Assembly (NCBI GenBank): GCA_023150475.1
Contig: JAKLKU010000005.1
Span: 1 to 64,000, forward strand
Source: Planctomycetota bacterium
Lineage (GTDB): Bacteria; Planctomycetota; UBA1135; GCA-002686595
Direction: 5' to 3'
DNA length: 64,000 nucleotides
Shown here: positions 45,388 through 53,982 of the stretch, piece after piece
Layout: each line of letters opens with the position of its first letter
Position numbering within the stretch: position 1 is the stretch's first letter
Notes under the pieces: generated by a model
Databases searched by the model: none
Told to the model about the DNA's origin: nothing
The model's input: the letters and a program-made list of their open reading frames with translations, nothing else
Translations under genes and position numbers: made by a program

Positions 45388-46782
45388 TCACTTCGCGCCG
45401 TCGAGCCGGCGGTACGCCTCGGCCTCGCCGAGCAACCAGAAGAGCCAGCGGCGGACCTCGTCGCCGTTCCTGTCGAGGGTGTCACGGCGACGCAGGCCCC
45501 GCAGCGCGAAGAGCTCGTCGGCGCCCGCTCGCTCCGACAGACCCGTCAAGAATTCACTCCACTGCGCATCGGCGGGCAGGACCGCAGCGAGCGCGCCGGG
45601 GTCCGACGACACGCTCTCCCACAGGCCGTGGAAATTGTCCTGGTGCTGCTGATAGCCGTCGCGCAACTCGGTCGAGCCGCACACGAACGTCCGCGCGAGT
45701 GCGTGGCGCAGACTGCGATGGTGGTACGCCGGCATGACGAGTCCGCCGATGCGACCGAAGAGCCCTTCGTGCTGCGACTCGGGCACGATCGACTGGAACG
45801 TCTGCCAGTCACCGACCACGTCGTGCATGATCCCGAGCGTGTCGACGTCCGGCGCTTCGATGGGCGCGCGAGAGATCCATGCGTCGTAGAGCGTGATCGT
45901 CGGGTACACGCCGCCCACGCGGTCGGTGTACGCGTGACCGAACGCAGCGAGCACCTTCTGGTGCGCCCCGTCGTCGAGCTTCGCTTCGACGAGCGCTTCC
46001 ACGAGATCCCAGTAAGGCGGCAGTCCGAGCAACGCGTTCTCGAAGATGCGCCACGGCTCGCGCTCGTTCGGCAGTCGCTGCACTTCGCGCCGGCCGTAGT
46101 CGTACGTCCAACCGCTCACGGCGCGGCGCGGCGCGATCGGACCGAGCAGCTCGCGTTCCGCGATCGCGAGCGCGGGTGAGTCGGCCGCGAGCACCTTGCG
46201 CGGGATCGGTTGTTTCGGCGCGTGCGTCTCCGGATCGAACCAGCCGAGCGGCGGCGCTTCGGGCCGCAAGCCCGGATCGATCTCCTCTTGCGCGAGCACC
46301 CAGTTCACGAGCTGCATCTGGAACGACTGGATCTTGCGCGCTTCGGACGCGAGCGCTTCGACGAAGCCCGCTTGTTCTTCGGGCGACAGCGTGGCGAACG
46401 CAGCGCGAGCTCGCGCAGTCTCTTCGTCCGCGAGCAGCAGTCCGCCGACGTGCGGTCGCCGGCGCGGCGCGAGCCACGCCGGTTGCGCGTCGCGCGCGTG
46501 CGCGCCGGGCGCGTGCTCGGCGACATCGGAGGCGGCGTCGGGCGCGTCCGGCGTGTTGGCCGAAGGCTCGCTCGCGGCCGCAGTCGCTCGCGCGTCCGGC
46601 GCAGAGTCCTGCGTGCCGGCCTGCGTGCCAGGCGACGTTTCAGGCGACGTGCCGGGCGACTTGATCGACTCGGCGACACGACCGGCGGATTGCGGACCCG
46701 TGGGTTCCGACGAGCCGCGCGACTCCGGCGCCGAACAAGCGAGACAGACCAACCACGACAGTGCGACGAGCGTGCGTTCCAT
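45388..46782 (-). CDS. Lipoprotein of unknown function
   Basis: A 464-residue lipoprotein; the ATG at 46782 gives a signal with lipobox LACSAP (Cys near residue 16). Residues 20-110 are low-complexity, rich in Ser, Pro, Ala, Thr and Asp, with the repeat SPGTSPETSPGTQAGTQD. The rest is helical and soluble, with many Trp, Tyr and His (GWTYDYGRREVQRLPNE, MPAYHHRSLRHALARTF). I do not recognise the family. It is 126 bases after the start of the phosphatase gene on the same strand. No membrane helix other than the signal. Function unknown. Confidence 0.75.
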   Translation of the reverse strand: MERTLVALSWLVCLACSAPESRGSSEPTGPQSAGRVAESIKSPGTSPETSPGTQAGTQDSAPDARATAAASEPSANTPDAPDAASDVAEHAPGAHARDAQPAWLAPRRRPHVGGLLLADEETARARAAFATLSPEEQAGFVEALASEARKIQSFQMQLVNWVLAQEEIDPGLRPEAPPLGWFDPETHAPKQPIPRKVLAADSPALAIAERELLGPIAPRRAVSGWTYDYGRREVQRLPNEREPWRIFENALLGLPPYWDLVEALVEAKLDDGAHQKVLAAFGHAYTDRVGGVYPTITLYDAWISRAPIEAPDVDTLGIMHDVVGDWQTFQSIVPESQHEGLFGRIGGLVMPAYHHRSLRHALARTFVCGSTELRDGYQQHQDNFHGLWESVSSDPGALAAVLPADAQWSEFLTGLSERAGADELFALRGLRRRDTLDRNGDEVRRWLFWLLGEAEAYRRLDGAK

Positions 46783-46908
46783 GGCGTTCGAGGGGCGAGA
46801 GTTTGCCACGGGCTCCCCGCGGAAAGCGAGCGCCGCCGTGCGCACCCTCGACGGCGCCGCGCGCTCACTCGGCGGCGCGCGGACGCGCGTTCCGCGTCGG
46901 TCGCCGAG

Positions 46909-47634
46909 TCACCGCCGAGCCACAGGGGTGCCGCCCCCGACGAACGCGCGCGGCGGCGCCGAGTCGGACGACTCACCTGCCGGCGTGCCACGCTGCGCGG
47001 CGGCGTGCAGCGCGGGATAGACCTCGCGTGCCCACGCCTCGAAGTCACGCGCGCCCCGCGTCGACCGGAAGAGCTCGAAGAAACGGTCCATCGCACGCTC
47101 GCGGCCGAGTCCGACGTGGCCGGTGCGCCACGACAGGTCGTCACGCAACGCGAGGTCGAGCTCCTTCTGCGCGATGACGAGGTCGTAGACGACGCTCGCG
47201 AGCCCCGTGCGGTCGGCGCCGTGCTCGCAGTGCACGAGCAACGGATACGGACCCGCGCGGAACCGGTCGATCAACGCGACGACCGTCTTGGGCTCGGGCA
47301 ACTTGGAGGGACTGAACGGCAGGCCGACGAACTCGACACCGAGCTCCGCGCACAGCGCGCGTTCCGCGCCGTACTCGGGCGTCGGTGCGCTCGCTCGACG
47401 CAGATTGAGCACACAACGAATGCCGTGGTCGGCGACGAACGTCCGCAGCTCTTCGGTGGAGAGCTGCGCGCTGCGATAGACGCGCTCGGCGGCGACGACG
47501 TGCACGTTGCCGTCGAAGACACCGACGCGCCAGGCGACGAGTGCGACGCCTGCCACCACGGCGAGTGTCGCTGCGCCTGCGCAGCGCAGGGCGATCGCGC
47601 GCCAGCCAAGCGGGCCATGCAGCGTGTGGAACAC
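46909..47634 (-). CDS. Membrane-anchored dual-specificity/tyrosine phosphatase
   Basis: A 241-residue protein; start GTG at 47634 with AGAGG eight bases upstream. A membrane anchor occupies residues 14-35. The phosphatase core has the P-loop HCEHGADRTG near residue 135 (general form HCxxGxxR[S/T]), with upstream strand VRCVLNLRR-like IRCVLNLRRAS and VEFVGLPFSP as in the KAP/DSP group and in bacterial dual-specificity phosphatases. A candidate general-acid Asp is not certain. It would remove phosphate from tyrosine, or from phosphoinositides or polyphosphates, outside the cytoplasm if the anchor is N-in. Stands alone between hairpins and the lipoprotein gene. Confidence 0.82.
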   Translation of the reverse strand: MFHTLHGPLGWRAIALRCAGAATLAVVAGVALVAWRVGVFDGNVHVVAAERVYRSAQLSTEELRTFVADHGIRCVLNLRRASAPTPEYGAERALCAELGVEFVGLPFSPSKLPEPKTVVALIDRFRAGPYPLLVHCEHGADRTGLASVVYDLVIAQKELDLALRDDLSWRTGHVGLGRERAMDRFFELFRSTRGARDFEAWAREVYPALHAAAQRGTPAGESSDSAPPRAFVGGGTPVARR

Positions 47635-47832
47635 GTCGACTGCCTCTCGAGGGGACTCGCCTGTCGGGCTCGACGTTCAAGTACGCAGCGGAGCCGACGG
47701 TGCGCGACGCTCGTCCGCCCTGCGGCGGAGGCACGCCGGCGTGTGGGTTCGGCGGCGTGCCGCATGGCCGGCGGCTGCTCAGCGCGCCCGGAGCACACCC
47801 GAAGCGCGGCCTGAGAGTCGGGGCCCCGTGGG

Positions 47833-47850
47833 GATCGCGCCGGCGCGATC
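47833..47850. promoter_or_regulatory. 18-base perfect palindrome, operator-like
   Basis: The sequence GATCGCGCC followed by GGCGCGATC is a perfect palindrome with no central spacer, five bases before a 12-base-pair hairpin. Its size fits a dimeric repressor site or a cruciform; no regulator is visible nearby. Confidence 0.35.
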
Positions 47851-47855
47851 ACGAG

Positions 47856-47883
47856 GAGGCTGACCGCTCGCGCGGTCAGCCTC
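47856..47883. terminator. Strong 12-base-pair hairpin
   Basis: GAGGCTGACCGC (47856-47867) pairs perfectly with GCGGTCAGCCTC (47872-47883) around a TCGC tetraloop. It lies about 240 bases after the stop of the 6-phosphogluconolactonase gene, in the direction of transcription. There is no U-tract on either side. Confidence 0.45.
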
Positions 47884-48124
47884 GAACCTCACAGAGGGTC
47901 CGACCCGCCGGTCGACCGACGGGCCAGTTCGCAGCGCGGCGAGGCGAGTCCACGCGCGGCCGCGATCCTGCGCGCGGTCAGGGCGACTTTCGGACTCGCC
48001 CGGCGCGGCGCTTTGGGCTTCGCGGCGGCGCGAGCACGGGCTCGCGCGCTCCTTCACTCTGTCTCGAAGGGGAAACACGCGCCATGCGCCCAACGGGGCA
48101 GCAAGGGGTAGGAAAAGCGGGGTA

Positions 48125-48814
48125 TCAGCAGCTCGTGCGCGGCGCCGCGCCACGTTCGACGAGCCAGAGCCCGTCTCGCACGAGCTGCGCTGGGCAACCG
48201 CGCGGATCGAGCGGACCGAGCAATGCACGTTCGACGGCCGCGGCCTTGTCACGGCCGTGGGCGTAGAGGATCGCGAGCCGCGCGAGCGCGATCGCCGCCG
48301 GCGTCAACGTGATCCGTCGCCTGGGCTTCTGCTCGACTTCGAGCGGCATCACGAGCCGTTCGGTCTCGTCGAACGCCGGCGACCCGGGGAACAGCGATCC
48401 GATGTGCCCGTCGTGTCCGAGCTCGAAGAGCATCACGTCGAAGCCTTCGTCCGGCAGCTCTTCCGCGTAACGCACGGCGGCACGTTCGAGGTCGTGATCC
48501 TCGGCCTCGATGCGATGCAGTTGGTGCGGGCCGATGCGCGGGTTCTTCAAGAGGATCAGGTTCGCCGCGGCGAAACGGCTCGCCGGATGTTCCGGCGGCA
48601 CGCCGCACTCGTCGATGAAGAAGAACTCGACCTTGTCCCACTGCAGCGAGAGTTGGATCAGCTCCTCGAAGATCTGCCGCGCGAACGAGCCGCCCGGCAA
48701 AGCGACGAAGCCCCACGCGCGCTCGGCGATCGCGAGCTCGAGCTCACGTGCCGTGCGCAACGCGACTTCGCGCGCGAGCTCGGCGGGATCACGAACGACG
48801 ACGATGTCGGGCAT
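48125..48814 (-). CDS. pgl: 6-phosphogluconolactonase
   Basis: A 229-residue enzyme hydrolysing 6-phosphogluconolactone to 6-phosphogluconate in the oxidative pentose phosphate pathway. Family motifs present are FVALPGGSFARQIFEEL (phosphate-binding, normally ALSGGSTP), FFIDECGVPPEHPASRF (normally DER.VP..HPDSN) and ELGHDGHIGSLFPGSP (catalytic region, normally GxDGHxASLFPG). Asp-Glu-Cys in place of Asp-Glu-Arg is a small deviation near the active site. Length is typical (230-260). It lies 27 bases after the aconitase gene and is probably in its operon. Confidence 0.88.
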   Translation of the reverse strand: MPDIVVVRDPAELAREVALRTARELELAIAERAWGFVALPGGSFARQIFEELIQLSLQWDKVEFFFIDECGVPPEHPASRFAAANLILLKNPRIGPHQLHRIEAEDHDLERAAVRYAEELPDEGFDVMLFELGHDGHIGSLFPGSPAFDETERLVMPLEVEQKPRRRITLTPAAIALARLAILYAHGRDKAAAVERALLGPLDPRGCPAQLVRDGLWLVERGAAPRTSC

Positions 48815-48841
48815 GGCGAAAGCGCCTCCCGCGAGCCGCGG

Positions 48842-51577
48842 TCACTGCGCGAAGCCGGCGAGCTTGCGCAGCACGTACTGCAGGATGCCGCCGTGGCGCA
48901 CGTACACGACTTCTTGCGGCGTGTCGATGCGCACGCGGGCCTTGAACTCCTTCACCTTGCCGGCGTCGTCGGTCGCGCGCACGACGAGCTCGCGGCCCGA
49001 CTTGAAGCCCGCGGCGAGGCCGTCGGCGAGACCGACGATGTCGTAGCGCTCGCGTCCGGTGAGCCCGAGCGAGTCCGCCGTCTCGCCCGCGAGGAACTGC
49101 AACGGCACGATGCCCATGCCGACGAGGTTCGAGCGGTGGATGCGCTCGTAGCTCTCGGCGATCACCGCGCGCACGCCTTGCAGCAACGGACCTTTCGCCG
49201 CCCAGTCGCGCGACGAGCCGGAGCCGTACTCCTTGCCCGCGAGCACGACGAGCGCCGTCTTCTCCGCCATGTACTTCGCGGCGGCGTCGTAGATCGGCAT
49301 CTGCGTGTTGGTCGGCAAGTGCAGCGTCTCGCCGCCTTCGACGCCTTGGAGCAGCTTGTTCTTGATCCGCGCGTTCGCGAACGTGCCGCGCGCCATCACT
49401 TCGTCGTGACCGCGGCGCGCGCCGTATTGGTTGAAGTCGGCGGGCTTCACGCCGCGTTCCTGCAACCACTTGCCGGCCGGGCTCGTCGCCTTGATGTTGC
49501 CGGCGGGCGAGATGTGGTCGGTGGTGATCGAATCGCCGAGGTAGGCGAGCACGCGCGCTCCGCGGATCTCCTCGAAGGGCTTCGGCTGCTTCGCCATCCC
49601 GTCGAAGTAAGGCGCGCGCTTGATGTAGGTCGACCGCGGATCCCACGCGTACGTCGCGCCTTTCGGCACTTCGAGCGCGCGCCACTCGGCGCTGCCCTCG
49701 AAGACGTTCGCGTACGTCGTCTTGAATTGCTCGGGCTTGACCGCGCGAGCGATCGCGGCGCGGATCTCCGCTTGCGTCGGCCACACGTCGCGCAGGTAGA
49801 CGGGCTTGCCGTCCTTGCCCGTCCCGAGCGGCTCGGTCTTCGGATCGAAGTCGACGCGTCCGGCGAGCGCGTACGCGACGACGAGCGGCGGCGACGCGAG
49901 GTAGTTCGCGCGGATCTGCGCGTGGACGCGGCCTTCGAAGTTGCGGTTGCCCGAAAGCACCGCCGCGACCACGAGCTGACCTTCGTCGATGCCCTTCGCG
50001 ACCGGCTCGGGCAACGGGCCCGAGTTGCCGATGCACGTCGTGCAACCGTAGCCGACGGTGTGGAAACCGAGCGTCTCGAGGAACGGCGTCAGCCCCGCTT
50101 CCTGCAGGTACGCCGTGACGACCTTCGAGCCCGGCGCGAGGCTCGTCTTCACCCACGGCGCACGCCGCAGGCCTTTTTCGACCGCCTTCTTCGCGACGAG
50201 GCCCGCGGCGACGAGCACCGACGGGTTCGACGTGTTCGTGCAGCTCGTGATCGCGGCGAGCACGAGCGAGCCGTGGCGCAACGTGCACGTCTCTCCGCCG
50301 ATCGTCACTTCCACTTCGGTCTTCGTGCTCGGCTCCGCGGTCGCGACGCCGCCGCCTTTCGCGGGCTTCGCGCCGACGAGCATGCCGGGCAGGTTGCTCT
50401 CGAAGTTCGCCTTGAGCGCCGTCAACGCGACACGATCCTGCGGGCGCTTCGGGCCGGCCATCGCGGGCTCGACGGTCGAGAGCTCGAGCTCGAGCGTGTC
50501 GGAGAACTCCGGCGTCGGCGTGTTCGGCCCGACGAAGAGCCCTTGCGCCTTCATGTACGCCTCGACGAGCGCGACTTGCGCTTCGCTGCGGCCGGTGAAG
50601 CGCAGGTAGTCGAGCGTGACTTGGTCGACCGGGAAGATGCCGCACGTCGCGCCGTACTCGGGCGCCATGTTCGCGATCGTCGCGCGGTCGGCGAGCGAGA
50701 GCGCCGCGACGCCAGGGCCGAAGAACTCGACGAACTTCCCGACGACGCCCTTCTTGCGCAGCATCTCGGTGACGCGCAGCACGAGGTCGGTCGCAGTCAC
50801 GCCTTCCGAGAGTTCGCCGACGAGCTTGAAGCCGACGACTTGCGGCACGAGCATCGACACCGGCTGACCGAGCATCGCCGCTTCCGCTTCGATGCCGCCG
50901 ACGCCCCAACCGAGCACTGCGAGGCCGTTGACCATCGTCGTGTGCGAATCGGTGCCGACGACGGTGTCGGGGAACGCTTCGAGCCCGTTCGGGCCTTCCT
51001 TGGTCATCACGACGCGAGCGAGGTACTCGACGTTGACCTGGTGCACGATGCCGGTCGCGGGCGGCACGGCGCGGAAGTTCTGGAACGCTTGGCCGCCCCA
51101 GCGGAGGAAGAGGTACCGCTCGCGGTTGCGCTCGAACTCGAGCGCGCTGTTCTTCGCGAGCGCGTCGCTCGCGCCGAAGTGGTCGACTTGCACCGAGTGG
51201 TCGATCACGAGCTCGAGCGGCACGCCCGGGTTGATCTTCTGCGGATCGCCGCCGAGCGCGACCATCGCATCGCGCATCGACGCGAGGTCGACGACGACCG
51301 GCACGCCGGTGAAGTCCTGCAGGAGCACGCGCGCCGGCGTGAACGCGATCTCCCGATCGGGCTCGGCCTTCGGATTCCACGCGAGGATCGCGTCGATCGC
51401 GCCCTTCTGGACCGCGACGCCGTCCTCGTTGCGCAACAGGTTCTCGAGCAGGATGCGCAGCGACCAGGGCAAGCGCGCGAGCTCGTGGCCCTGCTTCTCC
51501 AGAGCCTGGAGGCTCGCGATCTTGTACGTCTTGCCGCCGACTTCGAGTTGGGTACGGGCGCGGAACGAATCGTGCAC
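48842..51577 (-). CDS. acnA: Aconitate hydratase A
   Basis: A 911-residue TCA-cycle enzyme converting citrate to isocitrate via cis-aconitate. Start GTG at 51577 preceded by AGAGGAG. The 4Fe-4S ligands lie in SCTNTSNPS and [11 protein letters not shown]. Other family motifs are [35 protein letters not shown] and [20 protein letters not shown]. The C-terminal swivelling domain is complete, ending KLAGFAQ. Length matches AcnA/IRP-type aconitases (about 890-910). Residues 405-420 include a small Lys/Thr-rich insertion ([14 protein letters not shown]). Followed 27 bases later by pgl. Confidence 0.96.
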   Translation of the reverse strand: MHDSFRARTQLEVGGKTYKIASLQALEKQGHELARLPWSLRILLENLLRNEDGVAVQKGAIDAILAWNPKAEPDREIAFTPARVLLQDFTGVPVVVDLASMRDAMVALGGDPQKINPGVPLELVIDHSVQVDHFGASDALAKNSALEFERNRERYLFLRWGGQAFQNFRAVPPATGIVHQVNVEYLARVVMTKEGPNGLEAFPDTVVGTDSHTTMVNGLAVLGWGVGGIEAEAAMLGQPVSMLVPQVVGFKLVGELSEGVTATDLVLRVTEMLRKKGVVGKFVEFFGPGVAALSLADRATIANMAPEYGATCGIFPVDQVTLDYLRFTGRSEAQVALVEAYMKAQGLFVGPNTPTPEFSDTLELELSTVEPAMAGPKRPQDRVALTALKANFESNLPGMLVGAKPAKGGGVATAEPSTKTEVEVTIGGETCTLRHGSLVLAAITSCTNTSNPSVLVAAGLVAKKAVEKGLRRAPWVKTSLAPGSKVVTAYLQEAGLTPFLETLGFHTVGYGCTTCIGNSGPLPEPVAKGIDEGQLVVAAVLSGNRNFEGRVHAQIRANYLASPPLVVAYALAGRVDFDPKTEPLGTGKDGKPVYLRDVWPTQAEIRAAIARAVKPEQFKTTYANVFEGSAEWRALEVPKGATYAWDPRSTYIKRAPYFDGMAKQPKPFEEIRGARVLAYLGDSITTDHISPAGNIKATSPAGKWLQERGVKPADFNQYGARRGHDEVMARGTFANARIKNKLLQGVEGGETLHLPTNTQMPIYDAAAKYMAEKTALVVLAGKEYGSGSSRDWAAKGPLLQGVRAVIAESYERIHRSNLVGMGIVPLQFLAGETADSLGLTGRERYDIVGLADGLAAGFKSGRELVVRATDDAGKVKEFKARVRIDTPQEVVYVRHGGILQYVLRKLAGFAQ

Positions 51578-51677
51578 GGGGAGCTCCTCTGCGTAACGAA
51601 GGGCGAAGATGATACGAGAACGGGCCGCGTCCGCCCATGGCGGCCGCGGCCCGTCCCGAACGCGCTCTCGGCGTGCT

Positions 51678-52673
51678 TCAGCCTTCGAGGTGCCAGTCGC
51701 GCTCGAACGAGGGACGTTTCCCGGGCTTCAAGAAGAGCTTGCCGCCGACCGGATCGCGCGTGGGCAGGAACCGTCGGTCGATCCGCCCTTCGAGCGTCAT
51801 CGCGAGGTCGAGCGCGAAGACCGGGTCGCCGATGTGCCAGGAGTGCGCGAACGTGCCGAAGAACGTCGCCTTCTTCGGGTCGATCGACTGGAAGTGGCGC
51901 GAGCAGTCGACGTCGACCGCCTTCGCATGCGCGTTCGCCGGCAAGCCGACGCGCCCGGCGCGCGGCGCGACGCCCATGCGTTTCGCGTTCGAGACCGCGA
52001 GCACGTGGTCGAAGCCGTTCGCGTAGTTCGTGAGCCGCATGCAGCGCTCGTACATCGGCCGCGCCCACGCCGAATCGGTCGAGAGCGAATTCGCCGAGAC
52101 GTCGCCGCCGATGAACGCGATCTGCGCGACGCGCCAATCGCTCTTGAAGAGCGAACCGTGCTTCTCCGCTTCGGCGAACGCCTCCATGATCACGAAGGCG
52201 CCGGTGCTGTGCCCGATCAAGTGGATGTTGGTCTGGCAGCCGTCCGCTTGGCCGCGCGCGAGCACCGAGATGCCGCCGGTGACCATCGAACGCGCGACTT
52301 CGGCGGCGTCGCCGCGGTCTTCGTAGTAGTTGAGCGTCGAATCGTCGCTCGGCCAGTCGAACGAGATCACGACGCCTTTCCACCCGACGGTGTGCAGATC
52401 CTTCTGCAAGCGCATCTGTCGCTTGCGGATCACCTCGATGTCGTTGTTGTAGCCGTGCACGAAGATCAGCACGTCGCCTTGCCGCTGCACGACGCCGTCC
52501 TTCAAACCGTCGGCGAGGTCGCGGACTTCTTGGACCCATTGCTCGACCGGCAGCGCGTGCTCGGGCTTCGCGAGCGTCTTCCCCGGCACCTTCAGGTAGC
52601 GCAGCTTGCCGGGCTCGGCGACGAAGTCGTTCTTGTGGACGTCGCGGGCGCAGATCACGTACTGGTCGGGCAC
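51678..52673 (-). CDS. DUF900-like alpha/beta hydrolase
   Basis: A 331-residue protein of the DUF900 group of alpha/beta hydrolases. Core motifs are [14 protein letters not shown] (oxyanion strand), [20 protein letters not shown] and the nucleophile elbow [15 protein letters not shown], with Ser near residue 150. A late His in [10 protein letters not shown] may complete the triad. I start it at GTG 52673 because of an excellent AGGAGGAG ribosome site. The frame is open upstream to ATG 52892 through a pentapeptide-like repeat, so a longer form is possible. No signal peptide in the short form. Substrate unknown. Confidence 0.8.
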   Translation of the reverse strand: MPDQYVICARDVHKNDFVAEPGKLRYLKVPGKTLAKPEHALPVEQWVQEVRDLADGLKDGVVQRQGDVLIFVHGYNNDIEVIRKRQMRLQKDLHTVGWKGVVISFDWPSDDSTLNYYEDRGDAAEVARSMVTGGISVLARGQADGCQTNIHLIGHSTGAFVIMEAFAEAEKHGSLFKSDWRVAQIAFIGGDVSANSLSTDSAWARPMYERCMRLTNYANGFDHVLAVSNAKRMGVAPRAGRVGLPANAHAKAVDVDCSRHFQSIDPKKATFFGTFAHSWHIGDPVFALDLAMTLEGRIDRRFLPTRDPVGGKLFLKPGKRPSFERDWHLEG

Positions 52674-52676
52674 GGG

Positions 52677-52684
52677 CTCCTCCT
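52677..52684 (-). promoter_or_regulatory. Strong ribosome binding site deciding the hydrolase start
   Basis: AGGAGGAG on the minus strand ends three bases before the GTG at 52673. It is one of the best Shine-Dalgarno matches in the window and supports the short form of the protein. Confidence 0.6.
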
Positions 52685-52725
52685 GTTGGGTGGCGCGCCA
52701 GGCTAGCGGCGAGCGGATGCTCGAG

Positions 52726-52869
52726 CGCGGCGAAGTCGAGCGCGGCGAAGTCGAGTTGGCCCGAGTGAGGCGGACCTCGGTCAGGCCGGCCTCGGTCAGG
52801 CGTGCCCAGGTCAGGCGTGCCCAGGTCAGGCGTGCCCAGGTGAGGCGTGCATCCGTCAGGCGTGTCGCG
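52726..52869 (-). repeat. 15-base tandem repeat coding pentapeptides
   Basis: Two units of CGCGGCGAAGTCGAG (52726-52755), a nine-base spacer, then seven units of the type GTCAGGCGTGCCCAG (52765-52869), three of them identical. Read on the minus strand, in frame with the hydrolase gene, it gives ARLTD, ARLTW three times, ARLTE, AGLTE and VRLTR, close to the pentapeptide-repeat pattern A-[D/N]-L-x-x. Confidence 0.7.
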
Positions 52870-53087
52870 ACACCGCGACGCACCCCACTCATGCGATCCG
52901 CCACGGTGCCGGCGCGCACGGTGGCGCCCGGCTCGAGCTGACGCCTGGCGCACACGCCCGGCGGACGCGGGCGTCGTGCGCCGGCCGGTAACGCGACCCC
53001 GCACGCGGCGAACGCCTCGGCGTCGCGGCTCGCAACGCGCGGCCCCAAACCGGCCCGGAACGGGGCGCGGGCGGCGAAAGCTCGCTC

Positions 53088-53116
53088 TTCCAACCTCGCG
53101 GAGCCGACGCTATCCT
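53088..53116 (+). promoter_or_regulatory. Promoter of tRNA-Ala
   Basis: TTCCAA (53088-53093), 17 bases, TATCCT (53111-53116); the tRNA begins 14 bases after the -10. Confidence 0.5.
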
Positions 53117-53129
53117 CCCCGCCCTCTTC

Positions 53130-53205
53130 GGGGGCTTAGCTCAGTTGGTAGAGCGTCGCGTTCGCAATGCGAAGGTCGAGGGTTCGACTCCCTTAGCCTC
53201 CACCA
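53130..53205 (+). tRNA. tRNA-Ala (anticodon CGC)
   Basis: A 76-base tRNA that folds completely. The acceptor GGGGGCT pairs with AGCCTCC with one G-U. D-arm GCTCAGTTGGTAGAGC; anticodon stem TCGCG/TGCGA with loop TTCGCAA, giving anticodon CGC at 53163-53165 for Ala GCG codons; T-arm GAGGG-TTCGACT-CCCTT. CCA is encoded at the 3' end. A promoter lies upstream and a terminator 11 bases downstream. Confidence 0.95.
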
Positions 53206-53215
53206 CCGAATGACC

Positions 53216-53252
53216 ACGGGCCCGGGCTTCACGCTCGGGCCCGTTGGTTTTC
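53216..53252 (+). terminator. Rho-independent terminator of tRNA-Ala
   Basis: ACGGGCCCG (53216-53224) pairs with CGGGCCCGT (53236-53244), followed at once by TGGTTTTC. Correctly placed for the tRNA gene. Confidence 0.75.
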
Positions 53253-53375
53253 GGTCTGCGGTTCCAGCGCCGCCGGAGCACATCGCGCACTCGCTCGGCG
53301 GCCCTGCGCGGGATCGCTGGACGCGTCGGGGACCGCGTCGGGCCGCCCCGTCGCCGACCCGCGCACGCCCGTCGC

Positions 53376-53918
53376 TCACTCCGCAGCTTCGGCGTCGTCG
53401 TTCTCGGGCGGCGGCGGCTCGCCACCGCGTTTCGCGAGCCGTTCGATGTGCGCCGTCACCAGCATCGAGAGCACCACCGCGGCGCCGAACACGTAGATCC
53501 CGAACTCGGGTGTCACGTCGGCCACGGGCCCGAGCTTCGCCGCGACGATCAACACGGCGACGATGTACACGTCGAGCATCGACCACTTGCCGAGCACGGC
53601 GAGCCGGTGCAACGTCCGCTCGCGTTGCCCCGGATCCATCTTGCCGAACCAGATCCAGTAGAGCAGCGCGAGCTTCGCGATCGGAAACGCGACCGACCAG
53701 AAGAACACGATCGCCGCGAGCACCCACTGGCCGTCGTCCCAGAGGCCGAACACACCGGTCGCGACCGAATATTCGTTCTCCCAGAAGACCATCTTCTCGA
53801 TCTTCAGGAGCGGCACGTAAAGCCCGAAGGCGAGCAAGACGCTCGCGGCGAAGAGCCCGAGCGGTGCGATCCAACGCCGCGGATGGATCTCGCGCAGCGA
53901 ATAGTACGGACCGGTCAT
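53376..53918 (-). CDS. PqiA-like inner-membrane protein
   Basis: A 180-residue membrane protein with four helices, of the paraquat-inducible protein A family. The family motif GKWSMLDVYIVAVL is at about residue 108-121, after a WVLAAIVFFWSVAFPIAKLALLYW helix hairpin in two parts. PqiA proteins work with MCE-domain lipid transporters (PqiB/YebT) in envelope lipid traffic; here only one PqiA half is present and no MCE gene is nearby. A charged Pro/Glu-rich C-terminal tail is cytoplasmic. It lies 64 bases downstream of the RNase D gene on the same strand. Confidence 0.85.
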   Translation of the reverse strand: MTGPYYSLREIHPRRWIAPLGLFAASVLLAFGLYVPLLKIEKMVFWENEYSVATGVFGLWDDGQWVLAAIVFFWSVAFPIAKLALLYWIWFGKMDPGQRERTLHRLAVLGKWSMLDVYIVAVLIVAAKLGPVADVTPEFGIYVFGAAVVLSMLVTAHIERLAKRGGEPPPPENDDAEAAE

Positions 53919-53982
53919 CGCGCCCCGATGATGGCAAACGAGCGCCGCAGTTGAAGGGGCTTGGTCGCGCCGAGCGGGCGCG

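Larger units (their letters stand above)
47635..48124. other. Intergenic region with palindrome and hairpin
   Basis: A 490-base gap between two minus-strand genes. It contains an 18-base perfect palindrome (47833-47850) directly followed by a strong hairpin (47856-47883). I see no gene. Confidence 0.55.
52674..53129. other. Intergenic region with 15-base tandem repeat and tRNA promoter
   Basis: A 456-base gap. It contains the ribosome site of the hydrolase gene, a 15-base tandem repeat (52726-52869) and the tRNA-Ala promoter. No independent gene is convincing. Confidence 0.5.

Noticed and set aside
48257-52033. A plus-strand open frame of more than 1200 codons
   Set aside because: It is the mirror of acnA and pgl, which have unmistakable motifs. 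In very GC-rich DNA the antisense frames stay open, and its product is Arg/Glu/Val-rich without any family motif.
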